Below, one piece after another: positions 36,318 through 46,669 of a stretch of DNA of 57,020 bases; positions within the stretch are counted from its first letter, which is position 1; every line of letters begins with the position of its first letter. The position numbers and the translations under genes were made by a program. The DNA is taken from contig NZ_WVID01000036.1 of assembly GCF_010091925.1 (NCBI RefSeq), forward strand, positions 1 to 57,020. Reading direction: 5' to 3'. The notes under the pieces are model-generated. The model was not told where the DNA came from. It did no database searches and was given only the letters and a program-made list of their open reading frames with translations. The stretch comes from Nostoc sp. B(2019). Its GTDB lineage: Bacteria; Cyanobacteriota; Cyanobacteriia; Cyanobacteriales; Nostocaceae.

Positions 36318-36707
36318 TTAGAATCTTATTCCCAGTTGTCCGTTGAGTCCTCGCACAGAATTGTAACCAGCACCTACAAAAAAGCGATCAGTCGCGCCTA
36401 CTTGGACTCCGCCGGAAACTGCAACACCTTTATCTTCTGAATAATATCCAACTCCTATATAAGGTGAAATAACTGGTAAACTCAGAAATTTCAGAACATC
36501 TACACCAGTCGCACCATCAGGCCCACTTCCTAACTCAACTCCCAAATTTAATGCTCTGGCTCCCACAGCAAAAGTTGTATCACCATCTTTTCCACCAACT
36601 GAAACCCAAGGCTGTGGTATGAGTTGAGCAGATGCTTGACTTGGGGCAAAGAAAGCTAAAAAACTTAGTGATGTAATAAGTGTTTTGGTAATAACTGCTC
36701 GCTTCAT
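36318..36707 (-). CDS. Small exported protein, possibly a beta-barrel
   Basis: With ATG 36707 (preceded by TAGGAAAAAG) the product is 129 residues. It has a signal peptide (M-K-R-A-V ... F-F-A-P-S-Q-A-S-A, cleaved after about residue 27). The mature part is Gly/Val/Tyr-rich with alternating hydrophobic residues (V-G-A-R-A-L-N-L-G-V-E-L; S-P-Y-I-G-V-G-Y-Y) and ends G-Q-L-G-I-R-F, a C-terminal Phe typical of outer-membrane beta-strands. Too short for a classical porin; perhaps a small barrel or a beta-sandwich. It starts immediately after a dead WD40 fragment. Confidence 0.7.
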   Translation of the reverse strand: MKRAVITKTLITSLSFLAFFAPSQASAQLIPQPWVSVGGKDGDTTFAVGARALNLGVELGSGPDGATGVDVLKFLSLPVISPYIGVGYYSEDKGVAVSGGVQVGATDRFFVGAGYNSVRGLNGQLGIRF

Positions 36708-36715
36708 ACTTTTTC

Positions 36716-36850
36716 CTACATTAATTGCCACATTTTAATCGTTTTATCAGAACTATCCCTAGTTAACAGCCCTGCTGTTAACTAGGTTTTTCCCATATTG
36801 ACTAATAGTGACGCATTAAATTTCCCTTGAGTGCCCTGTGAGTATGAGCA
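36716..36850 (-). pseudogene. Dead C-terminal WD40 repeat with a palindrome insertion
   Basis: On the minus strand the text runs L-T-G-H-S-R-E-I, a stop, then C-V-T-I-S-Q-Y-G-K-N-L-V. After a frame break it reads S-S-D-K-T-I-K-M-W-Q-L-M and a TAG at 36716-36718. That is one full WD40 repeat with a nonsense codon. The break falls on a 29-base palindrome: CCTAGTTAACAGC and GCTGTTAACTAGG (36757-36785) around CCT. The rest of the gene is gone. It is related to, but not identical with, the last repeat of the WD40 gene at 33859. Confidence 0.75.
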
Positions 36851-37008
36851 TTATTTTTATCTTTCACCAAAATTACATTTCAGCGCTGAAAATACTTAGC
36901 TAACTTTCTGATGATTAACTACAGCATTTATAGCAACGCTCAATATACTTTTTGATAGTGTTTGTAACATTGGCGATCGCCTGCAATACTCCCATGAAAA
37001 ACTTCTGA

Positions 37009-38775
37009 TTACATCCTCTCCAGTACTTGAATTCCTAGCAAAGATAGTCCTAGCTTTAGGGTTCTAGCTGTCAAATCGCACAAAACTAAGCGGGATGTCC
37101 GCAGTGGTTCTTCCGCTTCTAGCACGCGAACCCCCTGATTGCGGTCATAAAACTGATTAAACTTTTTACTCAGTTCGTACAAATACTCACATAACCGATT
37201 CGGCAGCAAATCTTGTTCTACAATACTAATAACTTCACCTAGCTGAAGTAAGTATTTTGCTAAGGCTAATTCTGTTTCATGCTGCAATATGACTTTGGCA
37301 TTTTCTTGCAACTCTTCAAAGTTGATACCACCTTTGCGGCTAATACCCTGAATCCGCGCGTAAGCATACAGCATATAAGGTGCAGTATTGCCTTTAAGAT
37401 CTAACATTTTGTCGTAGCTGAAAATGTAGTTGCTAGTGCGATTTTGGCTTAAGTCTGCATATTTAACCGCACTGATCCCAACTATCTGAGCAACTTTATT
37501 AATGAATTCTTCTGTTTCTTCGCGTTCTTCTTGTTTTAATCTGATTTCTAAGTCTGCATGGGCACGAGCGATCGCTTCATCTAACAAATCCCGTAACCGC
37601 ACTGTATCCCCGGAACGAGTCTTGAATTTCTTGCCATCTTCCCCTAATACTAAACCAAAGGAAACATGAACTAGTTCCACATCATCAGGAATCCATCCTG
37701 CTTTGCGTGCTACTTGGAAGAATTGGGTAAAGTGATTAGCTTGTCCTGCATCTGTTACATAAATTATGCGCTTTGCTTCATCTTGTTGAATTCGGTATCG
37801 TAAAGATGCTAAATCAGTTGTGGCGTAGTTGTAGCCACCATCAGATTTTTGCACAATTAAGGGCAGAGGCTCACCTTCTCTATTCGTAAACCCTTCCAAA
37901 AAGACACACTTTGCTCCTTGGTTTTCTACTAATAACCCGGATTTTTCTAAATCTTCTACAATCCCTGGTAACAATGGATTATAAAAAGATTCCCCGCGTT
38001 CAATTACTTGGATATCCAGCAAGTCATAAATTACTTGAAACTCCCGCCGCGACTGTTCGCACAGTAATTTCCAAGCATGAAGGGTATCTTCTGCACCTGC
38101 TTGTAATCTTACAACCTCTTGTCGTGCCGTCTCTTGGAAAGCTGAGTCTGTATCAAACCGCTGTTTGGCTTGGCGATAAAAGCTGACTAAATCCCCGATA
38201 TCTAAAGCGTCAGCGGTGGTAAGAGCTTCTGGGTAGACTTCCCGCAGGTAGGTGATTAACATCCCGAACTGCGTACCCCAATCACCCACATGATTTAACC
38301 GCAGGACATCGTGTCCTTGAAATTCTAGAATGCGGGCTATGGAATCACCAATAATCGTGGAGCGCAAGTGTCCGACGTGCATTTCTTTAGCAATATTCGG
38401 ACTGGAAAAATCTACAATTTCCCGCTTTGGCGTTTTCGCCGCCGGAACTCCTAGCCTAGAGTCTGCTTGAATAGTTTTCAGTTGTGCTTCTAGGTATGTT
38501 GTTTTCAGTTTCAGGTTGATAAATCCCGGCCCGGCGATTTCTGGCGGTTCGCAGATTTCTGATACATCTAGTTTTTCAACGATCGCCCCTGCGATCGCCC
38601 TTGGTTGCTTTCCTAACTTTTTACTTAGGGATAAAGCCACATTCGCTTGATAATCACCAAATTGAGGATTACTAGCAGGAACCAAAATTGGATCTACTCC
38701 AGCGAAGTCAGCGCCAAAAGCAGCCACCAAAGCCTGTTCTAATTTAAGTTTTAGTTGTTCTTGTGTAGCGTTCAT
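37009..38775 (-). CDS. argS: Arginyl-tRNA synthetase
   Basis: A 588-residue class I synthetase of standard length. The N-terminal Add1 domain occupies about residues 1-100. The HIGH-type motif is H-V-G-H in [13 protein letters not shown] near residue 125-137, and K-K-F-K-T-R-S-G stands in for KMSKS. The C-terminal anticodon-binding domain ends [18 protein letters not shown], as usual for ArgRS. It charges tRNA-Arg. Single gene with an ATG start at 38775. Confidence 0.97.
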   Translation of the reverse strand: MNATQEQLKLKLEQALVAAFGADFAGVDPILVPASNPQFGDYQANVALSLSKKLGKQPRAIAGAIVEKLDVSEICEPPEIAGPGFINLKLKTTYLEAQLKTIQADSRLGVPAAKTPKREIVDFSSPNIAKEMHVGHLRSTIIGDSIARILEFQGHDVLRLNHVGDWGTQFGMLITYLREVYPEALTTADALDIGDLVSFYRQAKQRFDTDSAFQETARQEVVRLQAGAEDTLHAWKLLCEQSRREFQVIYDLLDIQVIERGESFYNPLLPGIVEDLEKSGLLVENQGAKCVFLEGFTNREGEPLPLIVQKSDGGYNYATTDLASLRYRIQQDEAKRIIYVTDAGQANHFTQFFQVARKAGWIPDDVELVHVSFGLVLGEDGKKFKTRSGDTVRLRDLLDEAIARAHADLEIRLKQEEREETEEFINKVAQIVGISAVKYADLSQNRTSNYIFSYDKMLDLKGNTAPYMLYAYARIQGISRKGGINFEELQENAKVILQHETELALAKYLLQLGEVISIVEQDLLPNRLCEYLYELSKKFNQFYDRNQGVRVLEAEEPLRTSRLVLCDLTARTLKLGLSLLGIQVLERM

Positions 38776-39077
38776 ATATAAATTTTATCTGTCAGAGGGA
38801 TAATGTCGCTCTTGATGGTTGGATATTCTGAAAAGCTTGATTATTTCACTCTAAAGTATCAAGGGATATTAACAACCTCTTTGGCAAGGGTGATTTGTCA
38901 TTAGTTATTATTAGCGATCGCTGCCAAGAAATTAAAGCTTATTTGCTCCTTGGTAGAAACACTAAGCGCCGCCAATAGCTCACTGGGGGTTTTATGTAAA
39001 TACGAAAAGTTAAAAAAACAGCTTTCACTATAAAAAGCAAACTACCCTGGATTTTAGGGCTGTCAAGAGGTATTGTT
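38776..39077. other. 302-base divergent promoter region
   Basis: Lies between argS (minus) and an FAD oxidoreductase gene (plus). I see one HIP1-like site and AT-rich stretches but no ORF or hairpin worth naming. Confidence 0.45.
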
Positions 39078-40334
39078 ATGACTACCCATATACCCGCAAA
39101 TCCTTCTCAAGAATCAAGCGTTAACCCTGCCCATGACATTGTAGACGTAGAAACTACAGATTGCTGCATCGTTGGTGGGGGCCCAGCAGGAGCCATCTTG
39201 TCCTTGCTATTAGCGCGTCAAGGTATTTCAGTGATGCTGCTAGAAACTCATAAAGACTTTGATCGTGATTTTCGGGGTGACACAATTCACTCATCAGTGA
39301 TGGAAATTATGGAGGAAATGGGCTTAAGCGATCGCTTGCTACAACTACCCCATGCCAAGATGCACCGCATTAGGGTTCAGACTCCTCAAGATACTGTCAC
39401 ATTAGCAGATTTTAGTCACCTGAAAACGCGCTATCCCTACATTACGATGCTTCCTCAAGTAAAATTCCTGGAGTTTATCACCCAAGAAGCGCAAAAATAT
39501 CCAAATTTTCGGTTAGTGATGGGTGCGAATGTGCAGGAACTAGTTACAGAAAATGGTGTAGTTCAAGGTGTTCGCTATCGGGGAGGGGGAGGCTGGCACG
39601 AAGTCCGTGCGCTACTTACAGTTGGTGCAGATGGACGCCACTCACGTTTAAGGCAACTGGGTGGTTTTGAGTCAATTGAAACATCACCACCGATGGATGT
39701 TCTGTGGTTCCGCCTACCCCGAAAATCAGAAGACCCAGAGGGGGGAGTGGGGCGCTTTGCTCAAGGTCACATTGTGGCAATGCTTAATCGTGGCGACGAG
39801 TGGCAACTTGCCTACGTCATCCCCAAGGGTGGTTATCAACAGTTGCGAGCTGCTGGTTTGGAGGAATTCAAAAAAGCTGTTGTCGAAGTTATACCAGAAT
39901 TCAATGAGCGGATCCAAAATTTACAAGATTGGTCACAGGTAGCTTTTCTTTCTGTAGAGTCCAGTCGCGTCAAGCGTTGGTATCTTCCAGGACTACTACT
40001 TATCGGTGACGCTGCTCATGTAATGTCTCCTGTGGGTGGAGTTGGCATTAACTACGCAATTCAAGATGCGGTTGTCGCAGCAAATGTACTCAGCAAACCA
40101 CTCAAGAATCGACAAGTAGAACTCAGTGATTTAGCGAAAGTGCAACGTCAACGCGAGTTACCCACACGTCTCATTCAAGCATTTCAGACCTTTGTCCAGA
40201 AGCAGATATTCGCCCCGATTCTTACCTCAAATCGCAGCTTCCAGCCATCTATTTTGTTGCGCTTGCCCATCTTGCGCGACCTACCCGCGCGGTTGATTGC
40301 CTTGGGTGTTTTTCCAGTTCATGTCCAAACTTAA
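39078..40334 (+). CDS. FAD-dependent oxidoreductase (UbiH/PHBH-type monooxygenase fold)
   Basis: A 418-residue flavoprotein. The dinucleotide-binding motif V-G-G-G-P-A-G-A is near residues 32-39, D-F-R-G-D-T-I-H-S near 65-75, and the second FAD motif G-L-L-L-I-G-D-A-A-H-V-M-S-P-V-G-G-V-G near 307-325. This is the group A flavin monooxygenase class (ubiquinone hydroxylases, p-hydroxybenzoate hydroxylase). The substrate is unknown. The N-terminal 25 residues before the motif are longer than usual and have no signal features. Monocistronic as far as can be seen. Confidence 0.87.
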   Translation: MTTHIPANPSQESSVNPAHDIVDVETTDCCIVGGGPAGAILSLLLARQGISVMLLETHKDFDRDFRGDTIHSSVMEIMEEMGLSDRLLQLPHAKMHRIRVQTPQDTVTLADFSHLKTRYPYITMLPQVKFLEFITQEAQKYPNFRLVMGANVQELVTENGVVQGVRYRGGGGWHEVRALLTVGADGRHSRLRQLGGFESIETSPPMDVLWFRLPRKSEDPEGGVGRFAQGHIVAMLNRGDEWQLAYVIPKGGYQQLRAAGLEEFKKAVVEVIPEFNERIQNLQDWSQVAFLSVESSRVKRWYLPGLLLIGDAAHVMSPVGGVGINYAIQDAVVAANVLSKPLKNRQVELSDLAKVQRQRELPTRLIQAFQTFVQKQIFAPILTSNRSFQPSILLRLPILRDLPARLIALGVFPVHVQT

Positions 40335-40376
40335 ATTTGGTAGTGGCGTGACAAACCTTAAATGTTGCAAAAAAAT

Positions 40377-40456
40377 TGTAGGTTGGGTTGAACGTACCTC
40401 TGCGAGGAAGCAAGCTACAAAGTAGCGTCCCGTAGGGAAGTGAAACCTAACCTACA
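40377..40456. repeat. Dispersed inverted-repeat element (GTAGGTTGGGTT ... AACCTAACCTAC)
   Basis: GTAGGTTGGGTT near 40378 and AAACCTAACCTAC near 40444-40455 are imperfect inverted ends of an 80-base element. Between them is GC-rich text with GTACCTCTGCGAGG and AGCTACAAAGTAGC. A shorter relative is at 27281-27315. Nonautonomous, MITE-like in form. Confidence 0.6.
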
Positions 40457-40588
40457 TCTAACGCACTATTTTAGCCTTGCCACGCCAGTAGAGTGCGTTA
40501 CATTGTTCAAGAGCGCACCCTACTAGCTTAATAACACCTTAGAGCTTAACCAAGAATTATTGGATGGGCGATGCCCACCCAATGAGGG

Positions 40589-41773
40589 CTATCTGTCTAC
40601 AGACCCCATGATCACATCAATACTGCCGAGAATAACCACAATATCTGCGACCTTCATCCCTCGCAGTAAATGAGGGAGAATCTGGAGATTGTTGAAATCC
40701 GCAGGGCGAATCTTCCACCGTAAAGGGAAGACGTTATCATCACCAACCAGATAAATTCCTAGTTCACCTTTACCGCTTTCTACACGGGAGTAGATTTCAC
40801 CCTTGGGAATCTTAAAGGAGGGAGAAACTTTCTTACCAATGAATTGGTAATCAAATGCATCCCACTCTGATTTTTTCCCTGCGGCTAAACGCTTGGCTTC
40901 CAAGTTTTCGTAAGGGCCACCGGGAAGTCCTTTGATGGCTTGGTAAATAATCTTCACAGATTCGCGCATTTCCCGCATTCGCACTACGTAGCGAGCAAAG
41001 CAATCACCAGCAGTTTCCCACTGCACATCCCAGTCGAAGTCGTCGTAGCACTCGTAGTGGTCAACTTTCCGCAGATCCCATTTCACTCCAGAAGCGCGTA
41101 ACATTGGGCCAGAAAGCCCCCAGTTAATCGCTTCTTCGCGGGTGATAGTACCAATACCCTCAACGCGCCGCCGGAAGATGGGGTTATCGGTCACTAAGCG
41201 TTCGTACTCATCAACTTTGGGTATCAAGTAGTCGCAGAATTCTAAGCACTTATCTACCCAACCATAAGGCAAATCAGCTGCCACACCACCAACACGGAAG
41301 TAGTTGTTATTCACCATCCGATAACCCGTGGCGGCTTCCCACAAATCATAAATCATCTCCCGTTCTCGGAATTGGTAGAAGAAGGGAGTTTGAGCGCCCA
41401 CGTCAGCCAGGAACGGGCCAAACCACAGTAAGTGGTTAGCAATACGGTTCAACTCCAGCATGATGACGCGGATGTAGCTAGCACGCTTGGGAACAGTGAC
41501 ACCTGCTAGTTGTTCTGGGGCGTTGACGGTGACAGCTTCATTAAACATTCCCGCAGCATAGTCCCACCGACTAACGTAGGGGACGTACATAATTGTGGTG
41601 CGGTTTTCAGCAATTTTTTCCATTCCCCGGTGCAGATAGCCGATGACTGGTTCACAGTCAACGACATCCTCGCCATCCAGGGTCATAATTAGCCGCAGAA
41701 CCCCGTGCATTGAGGGATGGTGTGGCCCCATATTTAGCACCATAGGTTCAGTGCGGGTTTCTAGTCTGGCCAT
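40589..41773 (-). CDS. ndhH: NAD(P)H-quinone oxidoreductase subunit H
   Basis: A 394-residue NdhH (49-kDa/NuoD-like) with start ATG 41773: [10 protein letters not shown], then [14 protein letters not shown] near residue 15. Longer in-frame starts up to 41884 add only translated repeat DNA (R-A-S-L-R-A-S-L) and are rejected. It ends D-V-I-M-G-S-V-D-R, the normal C-terminus. It is a hydrophilic-arm subunit of thylakoid NDH-1, near the quinone site. No other ndh gene is adjacent, as is normal for ndhH in cyanobacteria. Confidence 0.97.
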   Translation of the reverse strand: MARLETRTEPMVLNMGPHHPSMHGVLRLIMTLDGEDVVDCEPVIGYLHRGMEKIAENRTTIMYVPYVSRWDYAAGMFNEAVTVNAPEQLAGVTVPKRASYIRVIMLELNRIANHLLWFGPFLADVGAQTPFFYQFREREMIYDLWEAATGYRMVNNNYFRVGGVAADLPYGWVDKCLEFCDYLIPKVDEYERLVTDNPIFRRRVEGIGTITREEAINWGLSGPMLRASGVKWDLRKVDHYECYDDFDWDVQWETAGDCFARYVVRMREMRESVKIIYQAIKGLPGGPYENLEAKRLAAGKKSEWDAFDYQFIGKKVSPSFKIPKGEIYSRVESGKGELGIYLVGDDNVFPLRWKIRPADFNNLQILPHLLRGMKVADIVVILGSIDVIMGSVDR

Positions 41774-41813
41774 AGATTTAGTGTTCTCCGTTCGTGAAAA
41801 TTTTGAATTGAAC

Positions 41814-41905
41814 CGCCCTTCGGGTGACGCTCGCAGGCTCGCTCTAAGCGAAGCCCTGGCAAAGGCTTTACGCTGCGCTAACACCAGTCGCCTACAGCGC
41901 TGCTT
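41814..41905. repeat. GC-rich repeat cluster upstream of ndhH
   Basis: A series of short related palindromic words (CGCCCTTCGGG, GACGCTCGC, GGCTCGCTCTAAGCGAAGCC, GCTTTACGCTGCGC, AGCGCTGC) fills the gap 5' to ndhH. Similar CGCTACGCG-type clusters occur at about 5208-5265 and 26063-26090. They are dispersed Nostoc intergenic repeats. Confidence 0.5.
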
Positions 41906-42109
41906 GACCCAGATGCTAACCAGACCCGATTTTTCGTGTCTGCCAATCTAAAGTGAAAGTTGTAAGTGCAATACTCTTAGAGTAAACTGCCCTTGGGAAA
42001 TGTCCTTGGCGTCTACATGTATTGCCCATACAGGGGTATGTTGGAGAGAGGGTGACAGAGGAGGGCTTTTACTTGATATTTCATTTTGTTGCACTTCTTC
42101 AATTATTAT
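41906..42109. promoter_or_regulatory. Divergent region between ndhH and rsmH
   Basis: The rest of the ndhH-rsmH gap. Nothing coding is seen. The 45 bases before the rsmH ATG are T-rich (TTTTACTTGATATTTCATTTTG) without a clear Shine-Dalgarno. Confidence 0.4.
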
Positions 42110-42997
42110 ATGGAAGCTCGATATCAGGGACTTGAGGCGCAGGAATTTTTTCATGTGCCTGTGTTGAGTCGGGAGGTAGTTGCAGGTTTGGCGGTGCGTC
42201 CAGGCGGGCATTATTTAGATGCGACGGTAGGCGGTGGCGGTCACAGTCGCCTCATCTTAGAAGCTGCTGCGGATGTGCGGGTAACGGCAATTGACCAAGA
42301 TGAAGATGCTTTAGCGTCGGCGCAGAAGTACTTGGCTGAGTATGGAGAACGCACACAATTTATCCTCAGCAACTTTGCCGCCTACCATTTTCCTTCTAAC
42401 ACTTTCGACGGTATTCTTGCTGATTTAGGGGTAAGTTCTTACCATTTAGATCAGCCGGAACGGGGTTTTAGCTTTCGTCACGCTGCAAATCTGGATATGC
42501 GAATGGATAGGCGACAAGCACTAACCGCAGCTGATGTCATTAATAATTGGGATGAAGCTCAATTAGCAGATATTTTTTTTAAATACGGCGAGGAACGACT
42601 ATCGCGGCGCATTGCTAGACGCATTGTCGAAAGACGACCGTTTCACACGACTGTTGAGTTGGCAGAGGCGATCGCTTCTTCTGTTCCGCCTAAATACCGT
42701 TATGGTAGAATTCACCCGGCTACTCGCGTTTTTCAAGCTCTGCGAATTGTCGTCAACGACGAGTTAAAATCTTTAGAAACTTTTCTGGATAAAGCACCAA
42801 ACGCGCTTGTCCCTGGTGGCAAAATTGCGATTATCAGTTTTCACAGCCTGGAAGACCGCCCGGTGAAACATGGTTTAAGAAATTCACCTTTGTTAAAGGT
42901 CTTGACAAAAAAGCCGATTACTGCTTCAGAAGAGGAAATTCAGAGAAATCCGCGATCGCGATCGGCCAAGCTGAGGATAGCCCAGAGGGTGCTGTAA
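42110..42997 (+). CDS. rsmH: 16S rRNA (cytosine-1402 N4) methyltransferase RsmH
   Basis: A 295-residue SAM-dependent methyltransferase with start ATG 42110 (an earlier in-frame ATG at 42086 adds eight atypical residues). Family motifs are [40 protein letters not shown] and R-G-F-S-F-R. At the end, [13 protein letters not shown] stands where most have R-I-V-K. It methylates C1402 of 16S rRNA in the decoding centre. Not in a dcw cluster here, as usual in cyanobacteria. Confidence 0.95.
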   Translation: MEARYQGLEAQEFFHVPVLSREVVAGLAVRPGGHYLDATVGGGGHSRLILEAAADVRVTAIDQDEDALASAQKYLAEYGERTQFILSNFAAYHFPSNTFDGILADLGVSSYHLDQPERGFSFRHAANLDMRMDRRQALTAADVINNWDEAQLADIFFKYGEERLSRRIARRIVERRPFHTTVELAEAIASSVPPKYRYGRIHPATRVFQALRIVVNDELKSLETFLDKAPNALVPGGKIAIISFHSLEDRPVKHGLRNSPLLKVLTKKPITASEEEIQRNPRSRSAKLRIAQRVL

Positions 42998-43035
42998 TTG
43001 CAATGCCGCCTTAGCTCCACCTCTCTGAGGGCTTT

Positions 43036-44919
43036 TTATAACGCCCGTTGATGATGCTTTCGCACGCGTTCGGGACTACCAGTGGGAATCGCAGCAATTA
43101 ATTTCCGGGTGTATTCCTCTTTGGGTTCCAGGTAAATACTTTCGGCTGTGCCTTGTTCGACAATTTGACCTTGATTCATTACTAAAATGCGATCGCTCAT
43201 AAATTTCACCACGCTAAGATCGTGAGAAATGAAAATATAAGTGAGTTGAAAATCTTTCTGCAATTCTTTGAGCAGATTCAATACTTGCGCCTGTACTGAA
43301 ACATCCAATGCTGAAACGGATTCATCACAGATAATAAATTTGGGATTTAAAGCCAAAGAACGCGCAATGCAAATCCGCTGGCGTTGACCGCCAGAAAACT
43401 GGTGAGGATAACGGTTAATCGCATCTGCACTCAACCCCACCCGTTCTAAAAGTTCCACCACGCGTTCTTGTCGTTGTCGCTTTGTTTTCCCAACAGCGTG
43501 AATTAACAACGGTTCCATAACCGCGTCGCCAACCTTCATGCGTGGGTCAAGCGAACTAAAAGGATTTTGAAAGACTATTTGCATTTCCCGCCGCAATTTC
43601 TGCAACGTTTCTCCTTTGAGGGTAGTAATATCTTGCTTCTCAAAGATAATCTGACCACTCATCGGTTCAATTAATCGTAGCAAGGTTCTGCCGAGGGTGG
43701 TTTTGCCACAACCAGACTCTCCCACCAATCCTAGTGTTTCCCCTGGTTTGACATCAAAGGAAACGCCATTAACTGCCATATTGTAGCGTTTTGTATCACC
43801 AAATACCCCGCGCACTGGGAAACCAACCTTGAGGTTGTGGATTTGTAATAGCGGTTCTTGTTCGCTGAGATTCGCCAATCTTGCAGCAATTTCTTGGTTA
43901 GAAAATTCTGGAGGTTGTGGGGGTTCTTTGGCCTGAATTACTAATCCTGTTGCTGTCTCCTCTGCACTCATGTAGTCAGAAACGGTGAGTAGTTTTTGGG
44001 GACGGCGGTTGAGTGTGGGACGGCAAGCTACTAAACCTTTAGTATATGGATGCTGGGGATTGCTAAAAATTTGCTCAGCAGTGTTGTATTCTACAACTTT
44101 GCCTCTGTACATCACTGCTACTTCATCAGCGATTTCTGAAATTAGTCCCAAGTCGTGAGTGATGAAAATCATTGCCATGTCACGGCTTTGCTGCAATTCT
44201 CGCATCAATTCCAGAATTGTCGCTTGCACAGTTACATCTAAGGCTGTGGTTGGTTCATCAGCAATTAATAGTAATGGATTGCAGGAAATGGCCATTGCAA
44301 TCATTACCCGTTGTAACTGTCCCCCAGAAAGTTCATGGGGGTAGCGTTTCAGCATTGCTTCTTTGTGTTCTTTCACCAACTGGGCCAATTTTGGGGCATT
44401 TGGCTTAGATGAATTTGGGTTTGTTTGATTCCAGGTTTCGATATACTGCTGCTGGAGCTGCTCATCGCTAGGCAGTAATTTTACTTCTTGCAAACCTGCG
44501 ATCGCAATTTGTCTGGCTTGAGCGGCTGAGACATTCTGATGCCGCATAATCGCTTCTGTTAGCTGAAACCCAATATCATAAACTGGATTGAGCGAACTCA
44601 TCGGTTCTTGAAAAATCATGGCGATGTCGCCACCTCGGTGTAACTGCATTTGCTCAGGAGGCAATTTCACCAAATCGATGGGGTTGGCATTCTCCTGAGC
44701 GCGAAACCAGATTTCACCCTCAGTAATTCTACCAGGACTCTGCAACAAACCCATCACAGCTAGAGCTGTCACTGATTTACCGCTTCCCGATTCTCCTACT
44801 ATTCCTAGAGTTTCACCTCGATGTAGCTGAAATGAAATACCATCTACGGCTTTGGCGATGTTGCCATCACTGGAAAAGTCAACTTGTAGATTGCGAACCT
44901 CTAGGACAGTTTCTCTCAT
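43036..44919 (-). CDS. Fused double ATP-binding protein of an oligopeptide/nickel-type ABC transporter
   Basis: A 627-residue protein with two complete NBDs, DppD-like then DppF-like. NBD1 has G-E-S-G-S-G-K-S near residue 38, L-S-G-G-Q-L-Q-R near 195 and [11 protein letters not shown]2 has G-E-S-G-C-G-K-T-T near 401, F-S-G-G-Q-R-Q-R and F-I-I-C-D-E-S-V. Both end with the C-terminal Y-T-K-G/R-K-L extension of the oligopeptide family. Note the Ser in D-E-S of the second Walker B region. A loop of 15-20 residues near 165-185 ([10 protein letters not shown]) is unusual. Permeases and binding protein are not in the window. Confidence 0.93.
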   Translation of the reverse strand: MRETVLEVRNLQVDFSSDGNIAKAVDGISFQLHRGETLGIVGESGSGKSVTALAVMGLLQSPGRITEGEIWFRAQENANPIDLVKLPPEQMQLHRGGDIAMIFQEPMSSLNPVYDIGFQLTEAIMRHQNVSAAQARQIAIAGLQEVKLLPSDEQLQQQYIETWNQTNPNSSKPNAPKLAQLVKEHKEAMLKRYPHELSGGQLQRVMIAMAISCNPLLLIADEPTTALDVTVQATILELMRELQQSRDMAMIFITHDLGLISEIADEVAVMYRGKVVEYNTAEQIFSNPQHPYTKGLVACRPTLNRRPQKLLTVSDYMSAEETATGLVIQAKEPPQPPEFSNQEIAARLANLSEQEPLLQIHNLKVGFPVRGVFGDTKRYNMAVNGVSFDVKPGETLGLVGESGCGKTTLGRTLLRLIEPMSGQIIFEKQDITTLKGETLQKLRREMQIVFQNPFSSLDPRMKVGDAVMEPLLIHAVGKTKRQRQERVVELLERVGLSADAINRYPHQFSGGQRQRICIARSLALNPKFIICDESVSALDVSVQAQVLNLLKELQKDFQLTYIFISHDLSVVKFMSDRILVMNQGQIVEQGTAESIYLEPKEEYTRKLIAAIPTGSPERVRKHHQRAL

Positions 44920-45114
44920 AGGAGTTGGGTATGAATTTTGTCTGAAAAATTATTTGGATTTTAACAGTACTTTTAATGCTACATGGATAAATTTAGCTTT
45001 TGTACTGCTTAGCAGTTTTTTGCTGCTTACACCTTAACCACAATCATAATCGTGTCGTGATATTCTTTCTGATTAGAGTTCCAGTCTTTACATAACACTA
45101 TTGACAGCAGAAAG

Positions 45115-45645
45115 TTGTCACTACAAACAAAACAGCCAGGAGAGCAAATCCGTAAATTAGCTAAAGAACGTCACCAGTCTGCAAGGTTGCGTTATGCTTT
45201 TGCAGCGGTTGTTCTCATGGGGACAGTGCTGTTATTCGCCGAAACTGAAGTGGCTAAATTATTGCGTTCTTTGGAATATCGAGGATGGCAATTAGAATAC
45301 AACCTCCGAATTAGGAGATGGGGAGATGCAGATGTAGTGCTGCATTCTCCTCAAGGGAACTGGTACGTAGTCGATGTTAAGTCCCACAGTGGCACTAAAG
45401 TTTATGAAAGTGGTCGTCTGCGTAAACGCTACGGCAGAAATACCTTTGATTTTAATGAAGGCGATTTGATTGGCAAAGTGAAAGGTCAAGCCACAGAAGT
45501 AAAACACTTAAAAAGTGCCCGGTGGGTGACTGCACTACTTTGTTTTACAAAGGGTAATGTCGATATTCCTCGCAATGAGGTTAGTGGTATTTATATTGTA
45601 AATCCCACTAATTTAGTTAATACTTTATTACATCTAGATAGATAA
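45115..45645 (+). CDS. NERD-like (nuclease-related) domain protein
   Basis: A 176-residue protein, start TTG 45115 (no better start before the domain). Residues about 28-42 are hydrophobic (Y-A-F-A-A-V-V-L-M-G-T-V-L-L-F), possibly a buried helix or weak membrane anchor. The core D-A-D-V-V-L-H-S-P-Q-G-N-W-Y-V-V-D-V-K-S-H (in parts) gives the D...D-V-K of PD-(D/E)XK-like folds (Asp71 or 73, Asp87, Lys89) typical of NERD domains. It ends 58 bases before the caspase gene in the same direction, so they are likely co-transcribed. Confidence 0.7.
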   Translation: MSLQTKQPGEQIRKLAKERHQSARLRYAFAAVVLMGTVLLFAETEVAKLLRSLEYRGWQLEYNLRIRRWGDADVVLHSPQGNWYVVDVKSHSGTKVYESGRLRKRYGRNTFDFNEGDLIGKVKGQATEVKHLKSARWVTALLCFTKGNVDIPRNEVSGIYIVNPTNLVNTLLHLDR

Positions 45646-45703
45646 CAAAATATTTTCTATATAATTACTTAATTATAAGCTGTATAGACAAAATACAATA
45701 AAA

Positions 45704-46669
45704 ATGAGCGATAAATTTACTCACGGTTATGCACTATTAATTGGCGTAGGAGAGTCTAAATATAGTAAGCTTTCGCTGCCAGTAACTGTAAAAGATACCC
45801 AGGCAATTTATGCTGCTTTAATTGACCCGGATCTTTGTGGCTACAACGATGATAAAGATCATATTCGGGTGCTGAATAATCAAGAAGCAAATAAAGTAGC
45901 TATTTTAGATGGATTAAATTTCTTAAAAGAAAAATCAATCGCAGACCCGAATACAACCGTATTGGTTTATTATTCAGGACACGGCTGGCTAGATAAAAAT
46001 ACACAGCATTATTATTTACTACAACATGATATTAAGCCAACTAAGCTTGCTAGTTCTGCACTGGCAGCAGAAACTTTCACGGATGCATTACGGCAAATAA
46101 AAGCTGAACGTTTATTAATTGTGGTTGATAGCTGCCATGCAGCCGGAATGGCAACTTCTAAAGAGGCTGATTTTGAACTTGATGAAGAGTTTGAAGATTT
46201 TCTGCAAGTTGCGCCATCTAAAGGCTTTATTGAGGAGTTGAAGCAAGGAAAGGGTAGAGTAGTGTTTACTTCTTCTGAAGGTGATCAAAACTCTTGGATA
46301 AAAGATGAATCAAACAGCATCTATACTTATCACTTTCTCGAAGCTTTGCAAGGTGCTGGAAATCAGCCCGGAGATACAGAAGTTCGGGTTTCTAATTTAA
46401 TGAATTATCTGGGTAAAACTGTGCCTGAAAGTGCGCGAAAGCTCTACAATGCAGAACAAATTCCACATTTTGACATGGATGCGGGAGATTTTGTAATTGC
46501 CAAGCTTCGGGGTGGTAAAGGTTTACCCGATAAAGGATGGGATGAGATCAAAGGTGAAGCTATACAAAAGATTAATAAAATTGCCGAGACGATAAACCAA
46601 TATGGTAAATTTCTTACTAACATTAACGAAGCTCACGGAATTCATATTGGTGATGTTTATAATAAATAA
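45704..46669 (+). CDS. Caspase-like (peptidase C14) protease with C-terminal recognition motif
   Basis: A 321-residue protein of the metacaspase/orthocaspase type. H-G-Y-A-L-L-I-G-V is the first strand. The catalytic dyad is His93 in Y-Y-S-G-H-G-W and Cys144 in V-V-D-S-C-H-A-A-G. A substrate-side block T-S-S-E-G-D-Q-N-S lies near 200-210. After a linker, residues 295-321 form a short motif, I-N-Q-Y-G-K ... N-I-N ... G-I-H-I-G-D-V-Y, which is shared with the N-terminal region of the FGE-fold protein at 50595-51809. No signal peptide. Probably an executioner protease of a death or defence system. Confidence 0.88.
   Translation: MSDKFTHGYALLIGVGESKYSKLSLPVTVKDTQAIYAALIDPDLCGYNDDKDHIRVLNNQEANKVAILDGLNFLKEKSIADPNTTVLVYYSGHGWLDKNTQHYYLLQHDIKPTKLASSALAAETFTDALRQIKAERLLIVVDSCHAAGMATSKEADFELDEEFEDFLQVAPSKGFIEELKQGKGRVVFTSSEGDQNSWIKDESNSIYTYHFLEALQGAGNQPGDTEVRVSNLMNYLGKTVPESARKLYNAEQIPHFDMDAGDFVIAKLRGGKGLPDKGWDEIKGEAIQKINKIAETINQYGKFLTNINEAHGIHIGDVYNK

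Noticed and set aside
36757-36785. Terminator for argS
   Set aside because: The palindrome has its T-run on the plus strand, while argS is on the minus strand and ends more than 200 bases away.
41774-41884. 37-residue N-terminal extension of NdhH
   Set aside because: It is translated intergenic repeat DNA (R-A-S-L repeats); the family start is at 41773.
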